A stretch of 64,000 nucleotides of DNA from JAFEDN01 sp963832945 (GTDB taxonomy: Bacteria > Pseudomonadota > Gammaproteobacteria > Coxiellales > Coxiellaceae), in NCBI GenBank assembly GCA_963832945.1, contig CAWHVV010000007.1, positions 496,001-560,000 of the forward strand. Direction: 5' to 3'. Below the pieces are notes generated by a model. That model did not search any database, was not told where the DNA came from, and saw only the letters and a list, made by a program, of their open reading frames with translations. The translations under genes were made by a program, and so were the position numbers. Below, piece after piece: positions 18,964-27,777 of this stretch. Position 1 is the first letter of the stretch. The number at the start of each line of letters is the position of its first letter.

Positions 18964-19670
18964 TACTGATTAATTTTCTTCAATAAAGACCTGGCTTCCT
19001 GACAATGCTCCTCACTACCTTCGCCTAAAATTTCAGCGAGCGTTTCACGGGCGGCGGTATAATCTTCCATGGCGATATAAGCCCGCGCCAGATCCAGCTT
19101 TGCGGGAATGCCTTCGCTGCTACCCATAAAATCGTATTCGCCGGCGGTATCGTCTTCAATTTTGATTGTTTTACCGGAGTCCGGAGTCTGTTTGGGGGGC
19201 GCGGCAGTTTTGTTTTTTGGAGTTTTTTTGGGACGGCGCGCCATGGATAATAACGCCAGTAAAACGACCAGGACAGCCAATCCATATACCGTGTATTGTA
19301 ATTGGCTGATCTGCTGGCGGAATTGGTCCGCCTGTTGCTTTAGTTGAATAATTTCATCGCTTAAACTGATGATTTTTTGCGAAAACATCTCCAGTTTTTT
19401 TTCTGTTAGCCCTGACTCTTCCGCTGACTTGTGCTGAAGCGGAATTGGAGATTCAGAAACCGTTGTCGCCGCAGCGGCGGTCGCAGAGGCAGGCTCAACC
19501 GCTTTCGGTGTAGCAGCCGGCGTCACGTCATCGCTGTCATTAACATCCTGTTGCTGATTGGCAGAAACTGCCGGCTGATCATTAACAGGCTCCTTATTAT
19601 CAGCCCCCACCGCTATCAGCGGCGCTGATAATAATGTCATCAGCATGATCATTCTTATTTTTTTTCCCAT
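18963..19670 (-). CDS. fimV: short FimV-like protein (C-terminal FimV domain)
   Basis: 235 residues: signal peptide (1-22), low-complexity Ala/Thr/Gln linker, a coiled-coil-like stretch (~90-120), one membrane segment (~120-142, YTVYGLAVLVVLLALLSMA) and a C-terminal FimV domain (KLDLARAYIAMEDYTAARETL). FimV/HubP proteins organise cell poles and type IV pili. Full-length FimV is usually far longer and has a LysM domain; here the LysM part and most of the cytoplasmic TPR region are absent. The gene lies directly upstream of truA as expected. Confidence 0.85.
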   Translation of the reverse strand: MGKKIRMIMLMTLLSAPLIAVGADNKEPVNDQPAVSANQQQDVNDSDDVTPAATPKAVEPASATAAAATTVSESPIPLQHKSAEESGLTEKKLEMFSQKIISLSDEIIQLKQQADQFRQQISQLQYTVYGLAVLVVLLALLSMARRPKKTPKNKTAAPPKQTPDSGKTIKIEDDTAGEYDFMGSSEGIPAKLDLARAYIAMEDYTAARETLAEILGEGSEEHCQEARSLLKKINQ

Positions 19671-19724
19671 AACTCCTCCTTAAAATAATTTACTTATCAT
19701 AACGCTAATACTACTATACCCTCA

Positions 19725-21785
19725 ATGGATATTGATGAAATTGCTCAAAAACTGAAAGCGACGGGTCTTAATCACCGCCCGTCGCAATTAACCATGATCC
19801 AGGAAGCTTTCAAGGCCTTACATAATAACCGTATCATCTGTTTAGAGGCTCCTACCGGAACCGGTAAAACCATCAGTTACGGCATTGCCGCTTATCTGGC
19901 GAAGACCGACAAACAGGTTGTCGTTATGAGTACGGCGACTATCGCCCTCCAGGAACAACTTTATCAAAAAGATCTGCCTTTACTGAGTAAGGTGCTGGGG
20001 GTTAACGTCCGCGCGGCTCTGGCGAAAGGCCGTCGCCGTTATGTCTGTCATGCGCGCGTTTTTAATGACGATCTGCAGGTAGATATCTTCAGCCGTCAGG
20101 ATTACCAGCAGCAATTACGTACCCTACTTGAAAACGGCAAATGGGAGGGCGATCGCGATCAACTGGATATGCCCATGACCGACTCGCAGTGGGCGGAAGT
20201 CAGCACCGATAGCACGGGATGCAGTGGTAAATTGTGCGCTTTCTATCAACAATGCGCTTTTTACAAAGCCCGGCAAAGATGGCAGCAAACGGATGTTGTC
20301 ATCACCAACCATAGTCTGTTACTTTCCGACCTCACCCTGGGCGGAGGCGCTTTGCTGCCGCCCATCGATAAAAGCGTTTACATTTTAGATGAATGCCATC
20401 ACTTTCCTGATAAAGCTTTGGATCATTTTGCACAATCCGCGCCGCTACTGGATTCCCTGGAATGGATTAACCCTTTCAACTCGGCTGTCAATAAAGCGGT
20501 GCAGAACTCTTCCTTAAGCGAAGCCAGGCAAAAATTATTGCAGGAATGTTCGCACCAGCTGGTTCAAACTTTACAACCGCTGCAGCAATTATTGCAGCAA
20601 AATTCTTCCCTGTTTACTGAAAACTACAATAAAGAAGCCACCTGGCGTTGCACGGAAAATCAGGCCGATGTCTTTGCATTGGCGCAACCTATTCACCAAG
20701 CCAGCACGAAGTTTGCGAGTGAGTGCGGTCAGCTACTTTCTGAATTTGAAGAAAACCTCAAAATGGCCGGTAACGACGCGGAAAAACAACAACGCATGAC
20801 CAAATTAATCGCACAATTTGGATTTTTCAGTAGCCGCGCCGATAATCTTTCCCAGACTTTCCAATTATTTTGCCAAACACGGCAGGCACAGGAACCGCCG
20901 CTGGCCCGATGGTTTATCAAAAACGCTCGCGGCCAGTATTTCTGCCACGCCGCGCCTCTGAATGTGAGCCAGCAATTAAAGACCCTGTTATGGGATAAGG
21001 TAACGTCCGGCGTCCTGCTCTGTTCGGCGACAGTTCGCGCCGTCGGCGACTTTAGCGATTTCCGGCGCAAAACCGGACTTCACCAGAACCCTCTACTCAC
21101 TGAAATGGCGCTTGAGACCTGTTTTGATTACAGCAAGTCCGTTTTATTTGTGCCAAACATGCGCGTGGAACCGCAGGGCAACGAACAATCCCGGCATTGG
21201 GAAGAAGCCATACAATTGCTGCCCGAACTGATTTTACCGCGCGGTGGCACTTTAGTGTTATTTACCAGCAAATCGGCCATGGAAAAAACTTTTGCGCGCA
21301 TGCCCACGACGCTTCAGGCGGATATTTTAATGCAGGGTGCGCTCGGCAAGCCGATATTGTTGGCAGCGCATAAGAAAAAAATAGAGGCAGCTCACCGTTC
21401 GATTTTATTTGGCTTGGCTTCTTTTGGGGAAGGCCTGGATTTGCCTGCGGATCTTTGTCAGCATGTCATTATTCACAAACTTCCTTTTGCAGTGCCCACC
21501 ACACCCGTTGAACTCACTCGCAATGAATGGCTGAGTCAAAACCGCCGCAATCCTTTTGAACTGGCGACTTTACCGGCCACCTCAATTCGTTTAGCCCAAT
21601 ATGTGGGGCGTTTGATCCGTCAGGAAACAGATATCGGTATTGTCACGATTCTCGACAAACGTCTGTACAGCAAACCGTACGGCGCCAAATTACTCAAAAA
21701 TCTGCCGGGTTTCCAACGATTATTAAACCACTCTGTGGAAATCCTGAAACAAACCCCCAGTGTCGCCCATCTATTCAAAGCCTAG
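19725..21785 (+). CDS. dinG: ATP-dependent DNA helicase DinG
   Basis: 686 residues, XPD-like superfamily 2 helicase. The Walker A motif is APTGTGKT (42-49), and the DEAH box appears as DECH in YILDECHHFPDKAL. Four cysteines at 108, 166, 171 and 177 match the iron-sulfur cluster spacing of DinG (last gaps of 5 and 6). The C-terminal helicase motifs include FGLASFGEGLDLPA and QYVGRLIRQ. DinG unwinds R-loops, forks and other structures in DNA repair. It is divergent from the fimV operon (54 bases apart) and convergent with the OPT gene, only 3 bases from it. Confidence 0.93.
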   Translation: MDIDEIAQKLKATGLNHRPSQLTMIQEAFKALHNNRIICLEAPTGTGKTISYGIAAYLAKTDKQVVVMSTATIALQEQLYQKDLPLLSKVLGVNVRAALAKGRRRYVCHARVFNDDLQVDIFSRQDYQQQLRTLLENGKWEGDRDQLDMPMTDSQWAEVSTDSTGCSGKLCAFYQQCAFYKARQRWQQTDVVITNHSLLLSDLTLGGGALLPPIDKSVYILDECHHFPDKALDHFAQSAPLLDSLEWINPFNSAVNKAVQNSSLSEARQKLLQECSHQLVQTLQPLQQLLQQNSSLFTENYNKEATWRCTENQADVFALAQPIHQASTKFASECGQLLSEFEENLKMAGNDAEKQQRMTKLIAQFGFFSSRADNLSQTFQLFCQTRQAQEPPLARWFIKNARGQYFCHAAPLNVSQQLKTLLWDKVTSGVLLCSATVRAVGDFSDFRRKTGLHQNPLLTEMALETCFDYSKSVLFVPNMRVEPQGNEQSRHWEEAIQLLPELILPRGGTLVLFTSKSAMEKTFARMPTTLQADILMQGALGKPILLAAHKKKIEAAHRSILFGLASFGEGLDLPADLCQHVIIHKLPFAVPTTPVELTRNEWLSQNRRNPFELATLPATSIRLAQYVGRLIRQETDIGIVTILDKRLYSKPYGAKLLKNLPGFQRLLNHSVEILKQTPSVAHLFKA

Positions 21786-21788
21786 AAC

Positions 21789-23834
21789 CTAACGCATATT
21801 CTGTTTACATGTCATTTTATACAGCCAGTAACAAAGCCAGGCGGTCACAATAATAGCCAGCACTGTGGCGATGGGAGCAAAACCGGCTTTGACCAGGGTC
21901 AGGGCATCGGAGCTGCCTGAAAGTACAAAGGGGATTGCCAGGATCACACCCATTAATGCGGCGCCGGCCACTAATCCGCAGGCCACTAAGGTGCCGCTGC
22001 TGAAAGCTTTGTCCAAAGCCTCGGGAGCTTCAACCGGAGAAACACGTTTGGTGATCCTCAATTTACACAGATAATTTAAAATTCCACCGATCACCACCGC
22101 TGTCGGAATTTCCGGCGGCAGATAAATACCAATGCCTATCGCCAGAATCGGCAACCGCTTGCCCACTTTTTTCAGGCGTTCGTCGATGACAATCGCAATC
22201 ACTGCGATAATCATTCCGATACTGATGTCGGTCATCGGCAATGAGTGCCCAAAAGCGCCATTGGCGATGGCGGCCATCAGCGCAGCCTGCGGAGCGCCCA
22301 ATGACTGCGACGGATTCATGCCAGGCCTGGGAAAAGCACCGCCGATACCATAAGCCTGGAATAATAATTCCAATACCGGACCGACGACACACGCAGCCAC
22401 CAACACTCCAACCAATATCATCACCTGTTGTTTCCAGGGCGTGGCGCCGACCATTTGTCCGGCTTTCAGGTCCTGCATATTTTCTCCGGAAATGGCGGTA
22501 CTCGCGGCTACGATAGTGGTAATGATCAGCACAACGGCTACCGCTGCTTTGATGGCCGCCGGATTATGCTGTAAAACAGACCCCAATACAGCTAACAGGA
22601 TTAAAGAAGCCAGAAGTACGCAGCTTATCATTAAACCCGACAGTGGATTGTTGGTCATACCCACTAATCCACTCAAATAAGCGCAAACCGCCGCGATAAA
22701 AAATCCTATGATTAAAATGTAAACCACGGAAAAGGCGGACAGCCCATAGTGTATAGCCGGACCGAATTGATCTATTTTTAGGAGGGATAGCAACACCAAA
22801 AAAGTGAATATCGCGAGCACCACGATGCCGATGAGTACGAAATAAAAGGGAATATCCCGTTCAGTCCGGGGCAATTTATTTTCAGGAGTATTTGCGTTGC
22901 GGCGCGCCTGCCCCAGAGAATTGATAGAAGCCGAGATACTGGATACAATCGGTTTGATCAACTTAAATAATGTCCAGACTCCTGCCAGCAGCATGGTGCC
23001 CACGCCGATGTAACGAATGTGTTGCGCACGCACCGTCATGGCCATATCATAAAAATTGGCGGCATGGGGCAAACCATAAACATGCGCCAAAATAGGCAAC
23101 CCCACCAGCCAGGCGAGTATCACACCAACCAGCAAGGCCACACAGGCCTGCATGCCGATAATGAAACCCGCGCCGATCAGCGCCGGAGATAAACCAATTC
23201 CCATGCCGATGAAAGTTTTACCAGTGACTGTCCACAGTTGCACACTATCGGAAAGTGTTTTAAAACCGGTCTGACACAACGTAATCACAGCGCCTACCGC
23301 CCCACCCTGCACCAGTTTGCGCATTTGCGCGGTTCCTGCTTCTTTGGCTTTGAGAACGTTGCCAATAGCTTTGCCCTCGGGAAAGTTTAGCGACGGATAA
23401 TTTAACATAATACGACGTAAAGGAATGGAGAACAGTACCCCGAAGAGCCCGCCAATGGCGGAAAGCAATACTGTTTCCCAATAATGGAAATAATTCCAGT
23501 AGCCCGTCATCACCAGCGCGGGCAGCACGAAAGAAATGCCTGCCGCCAGCCCTTCTCCAGCGGAGGCGGCCGTCTGGACGATGTTATTTTCGAGGATATT
23601 GTTTTTCCTGAAGAAGCGCAGCAGGCCCATTGAAATGACTGCCGCGGGAATAGAAGCGGCGATGGTCTGGCCCAGCTTTAATGCCAGGTAAATATTGGAT
23701 GCACATAAAATGGCAGTCAGAATGACCGCCAGAATAACGGCTTTAAGGGTGATTTCAGCAATGGATGAATTTTTACCATCTATTTCAGCAATGGATGAAT
23801 TTTTGCCATCTATGTAATTTTTATTTACCTGCAT
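21789..23834 (-). CDS. OPT-family oligopeptide transporter
   Basis: 681 residues with about 14-16 membrane segments. The family signature is clear: an N-terminal AVILTAILCASNIYLALKLG followed by SIPAAVISMGLLR, and internal NNPLSGL and ISGENMQDLKAGQMVG. OPT proteins import small peptides or metal chelates by proton symport. The family is common in Legionellales and may feed an amino-acid-dependent metabolism. The N-terminus carries a perfect duplication of ten residues (DGKNSSIAEI twice). Confidence 0.92.
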   Translation of the reverse strand: MQVNKNYIDGKNSSIAEIDGKNSSIAEITLKAVILAVILTAILCASNIYLALKLGQTIAASIPAAVISMGLLRFFRKNNILENNIVQTAASAGEGLAAGISFVLPALVMTGYWNYFHYWETVLLSAIGGLFGVLFSIPLRRIMLNYPSLNFPEGKAIGNVLKAKEAGTAQMRKLVQGGAVGAVITLCQTGFKTLSDSVQLWTVTGKTFIGMGIGLSPALIGAGFIIGMQACVALLVGVILAWLVGLPILAHVYGLPHAANFYDMAMTVRAQHIRYIGVGTMLLAGVWTLFKLIKPIVSSISASINSLGQARRNANTPENKLPRTERDIPFYFVLIGIVVLAIFTFLVLLSLLKIDQFGPAIHYGLSAFSVVYILIIGFFIAAVCAYLSGLVGMTNNPLSGLMISCVLLASLILLAVLGSVLQHNPAAIKAAVAVVLIITTIVAASTAISGENMQDLKAGQMVGATPWKQQVMILVGVLVAACVVGPVLELLFQAYGIGGAFPRPGMNPSQSLGAPQAALMAAIANGAFGHSLPMTDISIGMIIAVIAIVIDERLKKVGKRLPILAIGIGIYLPPEIPTAVVIGGILNYLCKLRITKRVSPVEAPEALDKAFSSGTLVACGLVAGAALMGVILAIPFVLSGSSDALTLVKAGFAPIATVLAIIVTAWLCYWLYKMTCKQNMR
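23752..23811. repeat. 30-bp tandem duplication in the OPT gene
   Basis: Two adjacent 30-base units (23752-23781, 23782-23811) differ at one base. They encode the doubled DGKNSSIAEI in the cytoplasmic N-terminal tail, upstream of the first membrane segment, and keep the frame. Confidence 0.9.
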
Positions 23835-23962
23835 GATGCCTCCATCTGTGATTAAAAAATCAGGCTGAACAAATATTAACCATTTTTGAAACTAACACAG
23901 TTCCTAAAATTTGTCAATAATCTGTACACAGCCCGGTTGAATAATCTACCAGAAATCGGTGG

Positions 23963-24959
23963 TTAGGGGTAGATTTTTATAACCACTTTGCCTCGGGCTT
24001 TACCGGATTCCAATAAAGCATGAGCATCTGGAACCGTTTCAAGACTAAACTGATGACTATCAATCAGGGGCTTGAGCCTCCCCTGGTCAACAATTTGAGC
24101 GATTTTAGCCAGAATTTTACCGTGTTGTTGACGCCCCACATTTTTTAATATGGGCAACAACATAAAAACGGCGTGTAAACCAAGCGCTTTATTATGTAAA
24201 GGTGTCAGATCGTGGGTTGAACGCGCCGCTGTTGTTACCACAGTACCATTCATGGCGGCTGCGTAGAGTGAACGATCCAAATTGGAACCGCCCACGGTAT
24301 CAAAAACCAGATCAAAACCGCGCCCCCGGGTTAACCGCTGAACATACTGCTCCACCGCTTCTTCTTTAGCGTTAATGACTTCATCCGCACCCAATGACCT
24401 TGCTAATTCAAAATCCTCAGGGTCCATGACGGTAGTAAAAATCTTCGCCCCTTTCCATCTGGCCAGTTGCACGGCAATGTGGCCGACGCCTCCAACTCCA
24501 CCATGGATAAGTATTTTTTTATTTTTAGTTAATTTAGCCTTTTGAAACAAAGCCTCCCAGGCGGTAATGCTTACCAGGGGTAATGCGGCTGCTTCCAGCA
24601 TACTTAAAGAATGCGGTTTTTTTGCCAGAAGCCGGGCGTCTGCCAGCATATATTCAGCGAGTGTTCCATCGGAACCTTTTAGACCGCCTGCGCAGCCATA
24701 CACTTCGTCTCCCACATTAAAACTTTTCACATCACTGGCAGTTGCTTCAACCACTCCAGCGACGTCGCCATGCAGAATTGCGGGAAATTCCGGGCGCTAT
24801 TTCAGGGACTAATCCCTTTCTTATTTTACAATCAATCTGATTGACGCTGGTTGCGCATATTTTTATAAGTACGTGTCCTGCTTTAATGGCCGGTTTTGCA
24901 GTGTCTATTAACTCAAATACTGAGGGATCGCCAAATTTTTTAATAATCTGAGCTTTCAT
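23963..24959 (-). pseudogene. zinc-independent alcohol dehydrogenase / quinone oxidoreductase-like gene, frameshifted
   Basis: Medium-chain dehydrogenase/reductase of the quinone oxidoreductase type. The N-terminal frame begins at 24959 (MKAQIIKKFGDPSVFE) with a GGAGAG ribosome site. It shifts at the GGG/CCC at 24792-24794; removing one base gives APEFPAILHGDVAGVVEATA and joins the C-terminal frame. That part (263 residues from 24754) has the NAD(P)-binding HGGVGGVGHIAVQLA. The catalytic zinc ligands of true alcohol dehydrogenases are not seen. As given, the N-terminal fragment is only 70 residues. Confidence 0.88.
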
Positions 24960-25120
24960 ACTCTCTCCATGTAGAATTTAATGCGGAATAAATAATTAGC
25001 TTACGATAAGTATACATAAAATATTACAAAATATAGTTAAAAAATCCGATTTCTTTTCCGGGAAAGAAAAATTATAATGATCAGTTCGATCAGTTAGAAA
25101 ATTTTAGCAAGGAGGCTAAT

Positions 25121-25462
25121 ATGACCACTCGATCTGTTACTCACTTTAACGATATTTTAAGAGAATGGCAATCCCCCACCATGATTCCGGTGGTGCTGCA
25201 ACTCTTGAACGAAGAGTTGAATTACCTGGAAGGCCGGCACAAGGCCAATTCAGCGATATCTACGTTCAATATTCAGGCGTATCAGCGTCTTTATCGACAT
25301 TGGGAAAAGGATAAAACCCTTAACCAAAAACAAAAGGGCTGGGTACAGGAAATGGGTGGATACCTCAATATTTTAAATCAGACTATTTTTAGTACCCCTT
25401 TTAAGAATAATTCGGATTCTGTAACCCAGACTGAAAAAAACTCTTTTGAATTAAAAATGTAA
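25121..25462 (+). CDS. small hypothetical protein
   Basis: 113 residues preceded by a near-perfect ribosome binding site (AAGGAGG, 5-6 bases before ATG), which supports it as a real gene. The sequence is soluble, mostly helical in appearance, with a Trp/Tyr-rich middle and a polar tail (NNSDSVTQTEKNSFELKM). There is no signal peptide and no motif I recognise. It lies alone between the oxidoreductase remnant and the end of the otsA operon. Confidence 0.65.
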   Translation: MTTRSVTHFNDILREWQSPTMIPVVLQLLNEELNYLEGRHKANSAISTFNIQAYQRLYRHWEKDKTLNQKQKGWVQEMGGYLNILNQTIFSTPFKNNSDSVTQTEKNSFELKM

Positions 25463-25491
25463 AGTATTCTTTTCCCTCTAAAAGCAGGGGC

Positions 25492-26001
25492 TCACAGATG
25501 TCTCACAATACCCTGCAGAAGAATATGAGCGCCCTGAGTTGAGGGCAGATGATATTTGGCGAATAAATTTGGAGTGCCCACATGAATTCCGATATTTTGT
25601 TGCGGATATAACTTATACATTTCTTCGTCACTATTATCATTACCCAAGGTGATTAGCGCATCTTTGTCACTGATTCCCAGTTCACGGCTTATTTTTTCTA
25701 ATACATAACTCTTAGTGGCTAATAAATGGCGAATTTCCAGTTTATTATTTCCAGTATAAATAATAAAAGGGGTATTTTCGAGAAGTTGTCCTAATAAGGC
25801 GGATAAATCATTAGATTTCTCCTTAGCCAAAAGAGGCTCAGCCTGCCAATAATGCCAAACTATTGAAAATTGTTTTCGCTCTACATACGAACCAGGCAAA
25901 CATTGTGTGTACATTTGCAATAAATGCAAAACATCTTTTTCGATAGATTGAAATTCTTCTAAACTAAAAGAATTATGCCAGATATTAGCGTCTTTATTCA
26001 T
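25492..26001 (-). pseudogene. C-terminal half of a trehalose-phosphatase-like domain, cut off from otsA by a frameshift
   Basis: This fragment continues the phosphatase-like domain of the upstream OtsA protein. Removing one base in the AAAA at 26018-26021 gives ENGALIQMNKDANIW and joins the two frames. It has recognisable TPP-type motifs (ERKQFSIVWHYWQAE, GNNKLEIRH, LGNDNSDEEMYKL), but the last motif has Asn where active phosphatases have Asp (GDD to GND). With the missing nucleophile in the upstream part, the domain looks catalytically dead even if read through. It could start independently at an ATG at 26001, but no ribosome site is evident. Confidence 0.8.
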
Positions 26002-27700
26002 TTGAATTAAAGCACCATTTTCTGACGAGATTTAATCGCAATCCACTGAAAACGGAATCACAAAACTTTCTGGTTTTATCAGTAATTAAAGTAAGCTCAA
26101 TATTTTTTTTCTGCGACAATTCTTTTAATAATTGATGACATTCGTCACTGGGTCTCATGTTTTGTTGAAAATGGATATGCGGTATTATTGTATTATCAGA
26201 ACCCAGAAAAATAAAACAACGATCTGCGCAAGAAATTTCATTAATTATTTGCGATTGTAAATTTCCGCTTAATGGCTGAGAATATTTATGATTTTTTTCT
26301 ACAATTTCTTCCCAACTTTTAATAAAAGTACTTTTCCATACGAGATTATTATGTTCAATAATTCTTTTACGTAAAATTGTCATACGTTGGCCGCGCTCAT
26401 CTGCAGACATGATAATACCCTTATGAATCGTTTCCGCGAAACCATTTATATCATATGGATTTATCAACAAAGCTTCGCCCATTTCCGTAGCTGCGCCAGT
26501 CATTTCACTCAGAATTAATACTCCATCATTATCATCCCGGGCAGCTATATATTCCTTGGCGACTAAATTAAGCCCGTCACGAAGAGGGGTAACCAAAGCA
26601 ATACTGGCAATTTTATAAAAATTAATAATTTCATCTTTAGAAAAAGAGCGATAAAAATACTGAATTGGAATATAACCAGGAAAACCATATTCACCATTAA
26701 TTTGACCCACAATTCTTTCCACTTTTTTGCGTAATTGACAATAACTTTTTAGTTCCATTCGAGTAGGAACACTAATTTGAATAAAGGTTACTTTGCCAAT
26801 ATATTCCGGATACTTTTTTAGAAATTCTCTAAATGCATTTAATCGTTCAATAATACCTTTGGTATAATCCAGCCGGTCAATTCCTAAAATAACTTTACGA
26901 TCACCTATTTGATCATAAAGGGATTTAATATTTTTATTCAATTTTATATCTTCGGATTTTTTGGGTATCATATTTACATCAACACCTAATGGATTGGCAA
27001 CTACCTTAACTCGTCTTCCTTCATGAAGAATTTCATCGATGTGACTATGGTTACCTAAAATGCGAATAACACTATTTAAAAAATGGCTTACGTAATCATA
27101 GGTGTGAAAGCCAATAATATCCGCTCCTAATAATCCGCGGAGAATTTCGCCACGCGAAGATAAAATTCGAAATAAATCCGCAGAGGGAAAAGGAATATGG
27201 TGAAAATATGCAATGGATAAATTTGGATTCCCTTGCCTTAATAGAGCGGGAAGCAACATTAATTGATAATCATGTACCCAAATTTTATCACCAGGACGCG
27301 CAATCTCTAATATTTTTTGCGAAAATTTTTGATTGACTGATTGGTAAGAATTCCAATCTTTGTTTTTATAATGCATTTTGTTGGGAAAATAGTGGAATAG
27401 AGGCCAAATTACATTATTGCAAATGCCTTTATAAAAAGACTCATATTCTTTTTTGTGAATATTAACCGGAATTAATCGCTCTTTTTCTAATTGGTCTTTT
27501 AAGTCCGCAAAGTCTTCTTCGCAAGGATTAATTCCCGCATGACCAAGCCATAATACCTCTTTAGCCTGGTGTATTTCTCTAAGACCGGCAACCAGTCCAC
27601 CTGAGCTCGTATTTAACTTAAAACCTTTAGCTTTTAATTTTACACAGGTCACGGGTAATCGATTTGACACCAATATTAAACGTCCTTGTTGATTACCCAT
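25994..27700 (-). CDS. otsA: trehalose-6-phosphate synthase with a degenerate phosphatase-like C-terminus
   Basis: Makes trehalose-6-phosphate from UDP-glucose and glucose-6-phosphate. The GT20 domain is complete (~1-470): LILVSNRLPV, SSGGLVAGL, VHDYQLMLLPALLR, GIDRLDYTKGI and LVTPLRDGLNLVAKEY. After it starts a trehalose-phosphatase-like domain whose first motif reads FLGSDNTIIP (around residue 500), whereas active enzymes have DxDGT: the nucleophile Asp is replaced by Gly. The frame ends at 25994 by a single-base shift, so the second half of that domain is separate. Such fusions with a dead phosphatase domain are known in eukaryotic trehalose-phosphate synthases. AAGGAGAGG precedes the ATG. 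It is the last gene of the minus-strand alpha-glucan operon; a stand-alone active otsB lies at 43523. Confidence 0.93.
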   Translation of the reverse strand: MGNQQGRLILVSNRLPVTCVKLKAKGFKLNTSSGGLVAGLREIHQAKEVLWLGHAGINPCEEDFADLKDQLEKERLIPVNIHKKEYESFYKGICNNVIWPLFHYFPNKMHYKNKDWNSYQSVNQKFSQKILEIARPGDKIWVHDYQLMLLPALLRQGNPNLSIAYFHHIPFPSADLFRILSSRGEILRGLLGADIIGFHTYDYVSHFLNSVIRILGNHSHIDEILHEGRRVKVVANPLGVDVNMIPKKSEDIKLNKNIKSLYDQIGDRKVILGIDRLDYTKGIIERLNAFREFLKKYPEYIGKVTFIQISVPTRMELKSYCQLRKKVERIVGQINGEYGFPGYIPIQYFYRSFSKDEIINFYKIASIALVTPLRDGLNLVAKEYIAARDDNDGVLILSEMTGAATEMGEALLINPYDINGFAETIHKGIIMSADERGQRMTILRKRIIEHNNLVWKSTFIKSWEEIVEKNHKYSQPLSGNLQSQIINEISCADRCFIFLGSDNTIIPHIHFQQNMRPSDECHQLLKELSQKKNIELTLITDKTRKFCDSVFSGLRLNLVRKWCFNSNE

Positions 27701-27777
27701 TGATTTGCCTCTCCTTCAAAACTACTTAAATTATAGTAGTGCTTTATTGTTCCAGCCAATGATAATAAAGACGACTC

